64,000 bases of DNA from Brucella pseudogrignonensis (GTDB lineage: Bacteria > Pseudomonadota > Alphaproteobacteria > Rhizobiales > Rhizobiaceae). Positions within the stretch are counted from its first letter, which is position 1. The number at the start of each line of letters is the position of its first letter. The DNA lies in assembly GCF_002252525.1 (NCBI RefSeq), contig NZ_NNRM01000048.1, positions 156,042 through 220,041 of the forward strand, read 5' to 3'. The notes under the pieces are model-generated. The model ran no database searches. It saw only the letters and a program-made list of their open reading frames with translations, and had not been told where the DNA came from. A program made the position numbers and the translations under genes. Shown one piece after another: positions 34,637 through 41,458 of the stretch.

Positions 34637-35359
34637 CTAGATTTCGCCGCCCAGATAGAGTTTTTTGACGCGATCGTCCGAAATGAGCTCTTCTGAATTT
34701 CCAGAGAGTACAATCTTGCCAGTCGTGAGAGCATAGGCTCGTTGAGAGATACGAAGTGCCATACGAGAATTTTGTTCAACAAGCAGAACGCTCACCTTTT
34801 CGTCGCGATTAATTGCAACGATGGAGCGGGCAATGTCCTGCACAAGCTTGGGTGCGACGCCCAGCGACGGCTCATCAAGAAGTAACAGTTTCGGCTTAGC
34901 CATCAGCGCACGCCCAATGACAAGCATCTGCTGCTCACCACCGCTCATGGTACCCGCTGCTTGCGAGTAACGCTCTTTCAGACGTGGGAAACGCCCCATA
35001 ACCATTTCGAGCGTATTGGCAATCTCTGCTTTGCTTGAGCGGGTAAAAGCACCCATCAGAAGATTATCGCGCACGCTCATATACGGAAATACGCGTCGTC
35101 CTTCTGGCACCATGGCAATGCCCATTTCGACAATGGCGTCCGAGCGTGTGCCGTCAAGTCGACGGCCTTCGAAATGGATTTCGCCCTTACGAAGCTTGTT
35201 CAGCCCGGTAATCGCCCTCAAAATCGAGGATTTTCCCGCCCCGTTTGCACCAATCAACGCGACTGTCTCTCCCTCGTTGACTGTTAGCGACACGCCTTTA
35301 AGGGCATAAACATGATCATAATAGAGTTCGGCATCAGTGACTTTCAGAAGCTCTGTCAT
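34637..35359 (-). CDS. Branched-chain-amino-acid-type ABC transporter ATPase (LivF-like)
   Basis: A 240-aa ATPase with Walker A GANGAGKS at residues 37-44, signature MSGGEQQMLVIGRALM, Walker B LLLLDEPSLGVAP and the LivF-specific VLLVEQNSRMAL switch region. It follows the LivG-like gene by two bases. It is one of two ATPases of a five-component importer of the HAAT family, which transports branched amino acids, urea, amides and related compounds. The racemase and FCD regulator next to it suggest a substrate other than plain leucine or valine. Confidence 0.92.
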   Translation of the reverse strand: MTELLKVTDAELYYDHVYALKGVSLTVNEGETVALIGANGAGKSSILRAITGLNKLRKGEIHFEGRRLDGTRSDAIVEMGIAMVPEGRRVFPYMSVRDNLLMGAFTRSSKAEIANTLEMVMGRFPRLKERYSQAAGTMSGGEQQMLVIGRALMAKPKLLLLDEPSLGVAPKLVQDIARSIVAINRDEKVSVLLVEQNSRMALRISQRAYALTTGKIVLSGNSEELISDDRVKKLYLGGEI

Positions 35360-35361
35360 GA

Positions 35362-36141
35362 TCAGTATCCAATCGTTTCATCTTCTGCGCCGAGATAGGC
35401 TTCGATGACTTTCTCGTTTTCCTGAATTTCCTTAGGCGTGCCTTCTGCGATCTTCTGACCGAAGTTAATCACGACAATTCGATCAGAAATATTCATGACG
35501 GCCGGCATGTCGTGTTCAACGAGAAGAACAGTGACGCCACGATCCCGAACGGCTCGGACCATTTCCACCGCCTTGACTGTTTCGTCATGGTTCATGCCCG
35601 CAAAAGGCTCATCAAGCAGAAGAATTTTGGGTTCAGTTGCAAGCCCGATGGCGATGCCGAGCGCTCGCAAGTGACCATGTGGAAGGTTTTGCGCGACTTC
35701 ATTGCGTTGATGCCCAAGCCCCAGAAAGTCGAGGATTTCATCAGCCGAACGGCCAAACTCTTCCTGATCCTGACGCGCCAGGCCAGTCCCGATATAGCAA
35801 CCCAGAAAGCTGGCCTTCGCGCGCAGGTGATGAGCGACAATAACGTTCTCACGCACCGTCATGCCCTTGAAGATCGTAGTTTCCTGAAACGTCCGCACCA
35901 CACCTTTTCGGGCGACTATATGCGGAGCGAGGCCAGATATACGTTGACCGCCAAACAGAACTTCACCGGTCGTGGGCGTAATGAAGGATGCAATCAACTT
36001 GAAAAGTGTCGATTTGCCCGCACCATTCGGCCCGATTACCGAGAGAATTTCCTTTTCCTTGACTGAAAATGAAACATCATTGACCGCGACCAGCCCGCCG
36101 AAACGCTTGGTCAGGCTTTTGACTTCGAGAAGCGCACTCAT
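35362..36141 (-). CDS. Branched-chain-amino-acid-type ABC transporter ATPase (LivG-like)
   Basis: A 259-aa ATPase with Walker A GPNGAGKST (about residues 36-44) and the LivG-specific VVRTFQETTIFKGMTVRENV block. The signature region LPHGHLRALGIAIGLA is degenerate: the canonical LSGGQ is replaced by LPHGH. Walker B is ILLLDEPFAGMNHDET, followed by VLLVEHDM. LivG proteins often show LPYGxQ, so this is within family variation. Its ATG overlaps the stop of the permease gene by four bases. Confidence 0.9.
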   Translation of the reverse strand: MSALLEVKSLTKRFGGLVAVNDVSFSVKEKEILSVIGPNGAGKSTLFKLIASFITPTTGEVLFGGQRISGLAPHIVARKGVVRTFQETTIFKGMTVRENVIVAHHLRAKASFLGCYIGTGLARQDQEEFGRSADEILDFLGLGHQRNEVAQNLPHGHLRALGIAIGLATEPKILLLDEPFAGMNHDETVKAVEMVRAVRDRGVTVLLVEHDMPAVMNISDRIVVINFGQKIAEGTPKEIQENEKVIEAYLGAEDETIGY

Positions 36142-37118
36142 GATTTCGTTCCTTTCTTGCCGGACAGTCGAAGGCTGAGCAGTCCGTTAGGCAGGAACAG
36201 CATCAGAATTATCAACAAGCTCGAGAAGATGAGGAGCTGGAATTTGCCGGTTTGGAACAGGAAGTCCCAACCGAAATAAAGAACAAAAGTGCCAATGATC
36301 GGTCCGAAAACATAGCCAAGGCCACCAAGGAAGCAGTTGAGCATGAAGTTTACGGAGTCGGTAACTGTGAAGCTCGAAGGGTAAATCGACTGCGAGATTG
36401 CAACGAACATCGCACCGCCGATCCCACCCAGGAAGGATGAAATGGCATAAGCCAATACTCTGAGATAGGTGATGTTGACGCCGATAGAGGAGGCGAGTTC
36501 TTCATTCTGTTGCAATGATTGGCAAAGGCCACCAATCCGCGAATGGATCAGCCGATAGAGGCCAGCAAAACACAGAACCATCAACACAACCGAGACAAAG
36601 TAGAAAGCCGCGCGCGGATTTTGCAGGGTTGCGAAGTCAGGCAGAATGGTGAACCCAAAGATCGATATACCGCCTGGCATCGGAATACTGACCATACCCT
36701 TTGCGCCATTGGTAATGGGAAGAGCCATCGCCAGCAGTCGGGCAACTTCCGTCAATACAAGCGTAACCATCGCAAAATAGACGCCGCGAAGGCGCAAGAT
36801 CGGAATACCGATAAGGATACTTGCGAAGGCGCAGAACAGACCAGCCAAAGGCAGGGTCAACCAGAATGAGAAGCCGTATTGCACCATAAGAATGGCCGAT
36901 ACATAGCCACCCATCAATGCATAGGCGCCCTGGCCGATATTAATCCGGCCAATGTAGAATGTGAGCCAGACACCGCCGCTGACGATAGATAGCAGGGCGA
37001 CTGAAGTCAGCGTGTAATAGAGGTCGTTGCGCCCCGTTACTTCGATCAGAAGTGGAATACCGATCAGCACCAGTGCGAGGAAGGCAATGACGCCAAGGAT
37101 TTTTGTTGTCTTTGTCAT
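36138..37118 (-). CDS. Branched-chain-amino-acid-type ABC transporter permease (LivM-like)
   Basis: A 326-aa permease with eight to nine transmembrane helices. It has GGVWLTFYIGRINIGQGAYALMGGYVSA near residue 46, LRGVYFAMVTLVLTEVARLL, and the cytoplasmic SLQQNEELASSIGVNITYLRVLAYAISSFLGGIGGA coupling loop. ATG 37118 has a G-rich ribosome site. ATG 37130, which overlaps the livH-like stop as TGATG, would add four residues. It pairs with the LivH-like subunit to form the channel. Confidence 0.9.
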   Translation of the reverse strand: MTKTTKILGVIAFLALVLIGIPLLIEVTGRNDLYYTLTSVALLSIVSGGVWLTFYIGRINIGQGAYALMGGYVSAILMVQYGFSFWLTLPLAGLFCAFASILIGIPILRLRGVYFAMVTLVLTEVARLLAMALPITNGAKGMVSIPMPGGISIFGFTILPDFATLQNPRAAFYFVSVVLMVLCFAGLYRLIHSRIGGLCQSLQQNEELASSIGVNITYLRVLAYAISSFLGGIGGAMFVAISQSIYPSSFTVTDSVNFMLNCFLGGLGYVFGPIIGTFVLYFGWDFLFQTGKFQLLIFSSLLIILMLFLPNGLLSLRLSGKKGTKS

Positions 37119-37129
37119 GTTCGCCCCCA

Positions 37130-37996
37130 TCAGCCCCAAGGTTTGCCCATAAGCCCATTCGGGCGAAGGCTGAGGAAGACCATCAACCCGGCAAAGATGA
37201 CGAGATAGGTGATATCGCCATATGGACGCAGGACAGTAAGACCTACGGATTCAAGCATACCGAGGATAAAACCACCGGCAATTGCTCCGCTGACCACGCC
37301 TGCACCACCAATCATCACCATCATGAACGCTTTGATGGAAATTGCTCCACCAATGCCAGAGTTGACACCGGTAATGGCAACCAACAAGCCACCGACCAAG
37401 CCTGCCAGCATTGCCCCCAATGCGAAGCCGATCATGGAATAACGGTCGACATTCACGCCCATCAATTGCGCCGCAACGCGATCCTGGGCGAGCGCGCGCA
37501 TGGCGCGACCGGGCTTCGTGAATTGCATGAAAAGAACAAAGGAAGCGATGAAGATCACGGCAAGTGCGCCGATCAACATGCGGTCATAAGGCATGATCAG
37601 CCAGTCGGATACGTAAACACCATTTACGATCTTCGGCACGCCACGCTGTTTTTCACCAAACAGAAGCAGAATGATTGCATCGAGAAAGAATGCCACCGCC
37701 GCCGCAAGCAGCATCGTACTTTCATCGCGCAGACTTCGCTTGATAACAGGCCTGAACAAAAGCTTTTCGATTAGCGCCCCAACGATCATCAGTGTCACCG
37801 CAGAAGCTAGCAAAGCCACAACAAACGGCAATCCTAGCTGGCCATAAACCGTGTAAGTGACAAAACCGCCGAGCACATACATTTGGCCGTGCGCGAAGTT
37901 AAGGACGTTCATCAGTGCGAAGATCAGCGTCAAACCCAACGCGATCAGTGCATATTGCGCACCGAGATACAGCCCATTGGCTATAATTTGTTCCAT
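37130..37996 (-). CDS. Branched-chain-amino-acid-type ABC transporter permease (LivH-like)
   Basis: A 288-aa permease with the LivH signature GLYLGAQYALIALGLTLIFALMNVLNFAHGQMYVLGG at the N-terminus and the coupling loop RAMRALAQDRVAAQLMGVNVDRYSMIGFALGAMLAGLVGGL. It is separated from the binding-protein gene by 122 bases with a stem-loop, the usual arrangement that gives more binding protein than channel. Confidence 0.9.
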   Translation of the reverse strand: MEQIIANGLYLGAQYALIALGLTLIFALMNVLNFAHGQMYVLGGFVTYTVYGQLGLPFVVALLASAVTLMIVGALIEKLLFRPVIKRSLRDESTMLLAAAVAFFLDAIILLLFGEKQRGVPKIVNGVYVSDWLIMPYDRMLIGALAVIFIASFVLFMQFTKPGRAMRALAQDRVAAQLMGVNVDRYSMIGFALGAMLAGLVGGLLVAITGVNSGIGGAISIKAFMMVMIGGAGVVSGAIAGGFILGMLESVGLTVLRPYGDITYLVIFAGLMVFLSLRPNGLMGKPWG

Positions 37997-38065
37997 GAAG
38001 GCAGACTCCCCCTGTGGAGACAGGGCGATGCCAAAGTCTCCTCGACAGTTCTTTAAGGTTGGGAG

Positions 38066-38098
38066 GCCTGACGCGCGTTCAAATCCGTCACGTCAGGC
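38066..38098 (-). terminator. Intercistronic stem-loop after the binding-protein gene
   Basis: GCCTGACG (38066-38073) pairs with CGTCAGGC (38091-38098). There is no T-run, so it is more likely mRNA-stabilising than terminating. Confidence 0.6.
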
Positions 38099-38118
38099 TA
38101 TTCAGTCATTGCGATCGA

Positions 38119-39318
38119 TTAGTCGACCTGAGCCACAAACAGCGTTTCGAACTTGCCGTCCTTATACTCAGTGACCACCATAGGAATACCAATCTGGCGC
38201 TTCTGTCCAAACGAAGTCATCCCGACATAGGTCAGCTTTGCATCGTCACCCTTCACAAAAGGATTTGGCGCTGAGAACGTATCCATGGTCTTCTTGAATT
38301 CTTCGACATTATCGATTGCTGCCGGATTAACCTTCATCGTTTCGACGATGTAATCGAGCGCATAAACCTTGGTATTGGACTCATCGTTATACTCGCCATA
38401 GGCCTTTGTATAACGATCAACGAATTCTTTCATCGTATCGGAAGCGATTTCCGGTGTAGATGCACCGCCGACGGAAATAAAGCCATTTGCCAGCTCGCCT
38501 GCACCTTCTTCAAGAACCTTGGCATCCTGTGCAGTTTCAGTGGAAATAAAACCTTCATATCCCAGTTCGCGTGCAGCACGGATCAAAAGCGGAGCGTTAC
38601 CCGGTGCGACACCAGAAAGAACGAGCAGATCGGGCTTCTGCATGACAATCGGCGTCAGGACCGGCGTGAAATCGCGAGTATCGTTCTGATAAGCATCGCT
38701 TGTTGAAATCACTTCAAGGCCAAGTGCCTTTGCAGCTTCAATACCGCTATCGCGCTGGCTCAGTGGATCGGACTCATTGGCCGCCACGAACGCAACCCGC
38801 TTCACGCCTTTGTTTTCTTTGAGATACTTATAAATTGCCGGCCCGGACTGATAATTGGCGATCATGCCAAGAACGGCATTGGATGCCGGTGGTGTGTAAA
38901 GTTCTTTCGGGAAGGAATAAGGAAAGTAGATGATCCCTTTGGATTCAGCCACAGGACGAACAGCCGCCGCACCATCATCCACATTCGGGCCGACCACATA
39001 GTGGACGCCTTCCTGGGCCATCTTTTCCATGCCCGCAATCGCGCGCTTGGGGTCTTTCTGATCGTCAAATGTTACGATCTTGATCTTGTAGGTGTCGTCA
39101 CCGATCTTCACGCCACCAAGTTCATTGAGCCAGTCGGCACGTACCTGCATTGAGCGGACGTTGGAAGTGCCCCAAGATGCAGCAGGGCCACTGGTTACAC
39201 CGACAAAACCTATTTTGAGTTCTTTGTCTGCTGCTTGGGAGGCACTGGCGGACATGAGCGCAAAAATTGAAACAGCGCCCAGCGCCGCAGTTTTGATAAC
39301 TGCGCGTCTGTTAAACAT
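38119..39318 (-). CDS. Branched-chain-amino-acid-type ABC transporter binding protein (urea/amide-like)
   Basis: A 399-aa periplasmic binding protein of the Leu/Ile/Val/urea type. Its N-terminus NRRAVIKTAALG has twin arginines before the hydrophobic core and ends SASQAAD (about residue 30), so export by Tat is possible but Sec is not excluded. The mature part begins ELKIGFVGVTSGPAASWG, the usual first strand of the family, and continues with VVGPNVDDGAAAVRPVAE. AAGGGG precedes the ATG. It is the first gene of the operon, and a palindromic candidate operator lies 79 bases upstream. The ligand is not known. Confidence 0.9.
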   Translation of the reverse strand: MFNRRAVIKTAALGAVSIFALMSASASQAADKELKIGFVGVTSGPAASWGTSNVRSMQVRADWLNELGGVKIGDDTYKIKIVTFDDQKDPKRAIAGMEKMAQEGVHYVVGPNVDDGAAAVRPVAESKGIIYFPYSFPKELYTPPASNAVLGMIANYQSGPAIYKYLKENKGVKRVAFVAANESDPLSQRDSGIEAAKALGLEVISTSDAYQNDTRDFTPVLTPIVMQKPDLLVLSGVAPGNAPLLIRAARELGYEGFISTETAQDAKVLEEGAGELANGFISVGGASTPEIASDTMKEFVDRYTKAYGEYNDESNTKVYALDYIVETMKVNPAAIDNVEEFKKTMDTFSAPNPFVKGDDAKLTYVGMTSFGQKRQIGIPMVVTEYKDGKFETLFVAQVD

Positions 39319-39396
39319 CTTTATTCCCCTTGTTTAAAGCACTCCTCTCTCGTTTGATGGAGAAGAGCATGAGGAATTGAACGCCACATCTGAAAA

Positions 39397-39408
39397 ATTG
39401 TCAACAAT
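39397..39408. promoter_or_regulatory. Candidate operator for the FCD regulator
   Basis: ATTGT-CA-ACAAT is a perfect inverted repeat upstream of the ABC operon. It has the TTGT-NN-ACAA form bound by many FCD-type GntR regulators, and its core recurs before the GntR gene. Confidence 0.55.
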
Positions 39409-39700
39409 ATTAATTCTCATCATGAACAATACAGGGTCAGGGTGGCTACAATGAATATTAGTAATAGATCAAATAGTTTGTTTTTAAAGACTTACGCTGA
39501 CTTCTGCGTGCAGAACAGTAAAACCTAACAGGCGTGTGATGCTATAAAAATGCCGACGCACTTGATATCTAAAAGGCATCAATGAGTCGTCGACTTAACC
39601 AAAGTTCAATCAGTTTTGCTCACTGAACGTCGTAATAGCTATTGAATGAAAACCGAATAGCGGTCACGTTTGCCACCCGTATTCAGTCAAAAGAGATGCC
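39409..39700. other. Divergent promoter region, no gene seen
   Basis: An AT-rich stretch between the minus-strand ABC operon and the plus-strand PerM-family gene. I see no convincing small gene, RNA or repeat beyond the candidate operator. Confidence 0.5.
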
Positions 39701-40768
39701 ATGTCCGTCCAGCGCGCAAGTTTCTACATTCTTCTAGCTCTGGTCACTATAGCCTTCGCATGGCTGCTCATTCCATATTATTCAGCTGTTCTTTGGGGCG
39801 TAATCCTCGCACTTATCTTTTTTCCAGTGCAGCAACGCCTTGTTCGACTGTTGCGTGGTCGCAGGAACATCGCAGCTTTTCTGTCGGTACTTATGTGCAT
39901 CTGCCTTGTCATCATCCCGACATTGCTGATTTTTGGATCGCTCGTTCAAGAAGGAAATTCCGTCTATCAGCGGCTGAGTACGCGTGAATTTGACCTAAAC
40001 AGCTATATTACGCGCATATTAGCGGCGCTTCCCGATACACTGGAAGAATGGATGGTTCGCTTTGAGCTTGGCACTTTCGCAGAATGGCGCACGCGTATTA
40101 CCGGCGGTATTCTGCAAGGCAGTCAGATTTTTGCGAGCCGCCTAGTAAGTTTCGGTCAAAACACGCTGCAGTTTTTCATCAGCTTTGGCATTATGATCTA
40201 CCTGCTGTTTTTCCTGTTCCGCGATGGAGCGGAACTGGGTGAGAAAATCCGTCAGGCAATCCCTCTCAGCGAAGATTACAAGAACCAGTTTGTCGAGAAG
40301 TTTGCAGCCGTCATTCGTGCCACCGTCAAAGGTAACATTATTATCGCACTCGTTCAGGGAACGATTGGCGGTGTCACGTTTTGGCTTCTTGGTATCGAGG
40401 CCGCATTGCTGTGGGGTGTGATGATGACGATCTTCTCACTGCTCCCAGTTGTCGGGGCTTCCCTTGTGTGGGGACCTGCAGCCATATGGTTTGCCGTCAA
40501 CGGTATGTGGGTCCAGACAATCATCTTGATACTGGTTGGTGTTTTGATAATTGGCCTGATCGATAATCTCTTGCGTCCGCCATTGGTTGGCAAAGGCACG
40601 CGTATGCCCGATTTTGTCGTGCTTATCTCGACGATCGGCGGCATTTCCCTGGTAGGGATCAATGGATTTGTCGTCGGACCGATGATTGCAGCAATGTTCA
40701 TTGCTGCCTGGTCGCTTCTTGCTCAAGAGCAGAACACGGAAATCCCGCCTCAAACAGGCTCTGATTAA
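39701..40768 (+). CDS. AI-2E/PerM family membrane transporter
   Basis: A 355-aa protein with about eight transmembrane segments. It has the family N-terminus (two helices, then an extracytoplasmic region at about 80-150) and C-terminal blocks FSLLPVVGASLVWGPAAIWFAV, DNLLRPPLVGKGTRMPDFVVLISTIGGI and GFVVGPMIAA. Members include the AI-2 exporter TqsA and sodium/proton antiporters, so the family name does not define the substrate. It is a single gene. Downstream, on the other strand, is the small RNA described below. Confidence 0.88.
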   Translation: MSVQRASFYILLALVTIAFAWLLIPYYSAVLWGVILALIFFPVQQRLVRLLRGRRNIAAFLSVLMCICLVIIPTLLIFGSLVQEGNSVYQRLSTREFDLNSYITRILAALPDTLEEWMVRFELGTFAEWRTRITGGILQGSQIFASRLVSFGQNTLQFFISFGIMIYLLFFLFRDGAELGEKIRQAIPLSEDYKNQFVEKFAAVIRATVKGNIIIALVQGTIGGVTFWLLGIEAALLWGVMMTIFSLLPVVGASLVWGPAAIWFAVNGMWVQTIILILVGVLIIGLIDNLLRPPLVGKGTRMPDFVVLISTIGGISLVGINGFVVGPMIAAMFIAAWSLLAQEQNTEIPPQTGSD

Positions 40769-40790
40769 AAACTCACACAGTGCTGGGCTT

Positions 40791-40914
40791 AAAAGCAAGA
40801 ACGCCCGCTGCACTGGGAGGAGGAGTGTGCAGCGGGCTGATCTGAAAAGCGCGACTGGGAGGAGGAGTGCCGCGCTTCGGGTTCAGTTTCTGGGAGGAGG
40901 AGTGAAACTGAACA
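40791..40914 (-). ncRNA. Three-hairpin small RNA with CCUCCUCCC loops (alpha-r14 / cuckoo RNA type)
   Basis: On the minus strand three consecutive stem-loops each present the loop ACUCCUCCUCCCA. The stems are GTTCAGTTTC (40881-40890) with its complement at 40904-40913 (10 bp); AAGCGCG (40847-40853) with 40871-40877 (7 bp); and GCCCGCTGCAC (40803-40813) with 40827-40837 (11 bp). The last stem is followed by GTTCTTGCTTTT, a plausible terminator. A promoter ends just before the first stem. The anti-Shine-Dalgarno loop motif in tandem hairpins is known from the alphaproteobacterial alpha-r14 and cuckoo RNAs. Predicted length is about 124 nt. The target set is unknown. Confidence 0.82.
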
Positions 40915-40920
40915 AACCCA

Positions 40921-40949
40921 AAATAGGTGCGGGGCTTGCCACTTACAAG
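40921..40949 (-). promoter_or_regulatory. Promoter of the CCUCCUCCC small RNA
   Basis: Read on the minus strand: -35 CTTGTA (40944-40949), 17-base spacer, -10 CTATTT (40921-40926). The start would be at about 40913-40915, exactly at the first stem-loop. The hexamers match the alphaproteobacterial CTTGAC/CTATAT pattern. Confidence 0.65.
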
Positions 40950-40988
40950 AGGCGATGCTGCAATGCTGTTATGCATTTACGAATAGCT

Positions 40989-41030
40989 AAAAAAAGAAAC
41001 CGCCCCGCAGCGATATACGCGCTGGGGCGG
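40989..41030 (-). terminator. Strong minus-strand terminator without an assigned gene
   Basis: CCGCCCC (41000-41006) pairs with GGGGCGG (41024-41030), extended inward by AGCG/CGCT with a two-base bulge. On the minus strand it is followed by TTTCTTTTTTT. No coding sequence lies upstream on that strand, so it should end an unknown transcript from the bhuA leader region, or insulate the small RNA promoter. Confidence 0.75.
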
Positions 41031-41362
41031 CTCTATCCTCCTCCAAGTGGAGCCGACAATAACGGCACATAATCAAAAAGCAACCCCTTAATATCTAATC
41101 TCAATTTTCAGAAATTACTGAAATTATTGCATGTAAAACCAGCATTACTAAATAGCCATCAAGCTGTAACAACAGCCTCTTCATCAATCGTCATGTAATA
41201 AGAAATTTTTTAATAACTCTGTAAAAAATTACACGCCTAAGGCTCACGTCTTAACTTTAATTTGTCGTTAAGGTGTTAAATTCTTTAATCGATTAAAGCG
41301 CTGCAATGCTTCACATTTCACAACCGTACGCATAGCCATGGCCGCCAACATATAATTAAAGT
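41031..41362. other. AT-rich intergenic region before bhuA
   Basis: No protein gene is seen. It contains the perfect 16-bp palindrome CTTTAATCGATTAAAG at 41283-41298 and, on the minus strand, a GGAGGAGGA stretch (41036-41044) just before the terminator. Confidence 0.5.
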
Positions 41363-41390
41363 TGACTCATTAAATCAGGATTAATATAGC
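41362..41390 (+). promoter_or_regulatory. bhuA promoter with overlapping iron-responsive box
   Basis: The -35 hexamer TTGACT (41362-41367), a 17-base spacer and TATAGC (41385-41390) form a good sigma-70 promoter. The TGA-N9-TCA box (41363-41377) that matches the RirA iron-responsive operator covers the -35 element. Confidence 0.65.
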
Positions 41391-41403
41391 CTCCCAATTA
41401 ATA

Positions 41404-41418
41404 TGAGTCTTTTTATCA
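41404..41418. promoter_or_regulatory. Second iron-responsive (IRO) box upstream of bhuA
   Basis: TGA-GTCTTTTTA-TCA, within TTAATATGAGTCTTTTTATC. Almost the same extended sequence (TTAATATGAGTGTTTACATC) lies upstream of the second TonB receptor at 49546-49565. Confidence 0.65.
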
Positions 41419-41458
41419 TCTTAATGACATGACGGTGAAAGCCAATATGGGGGTTGCA

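Noticed and set aside
40813-40904. Three copies of a 15-base GGGAGGAGG-containing repeat with about 30-base spacing, suggestive of a tiny CRISPR array
   Set aside because: Each repeat is the loop of a hairpin whose two arms are complementary to each other; the intervening sequence is stem, not spacer, and no cas gene is present.
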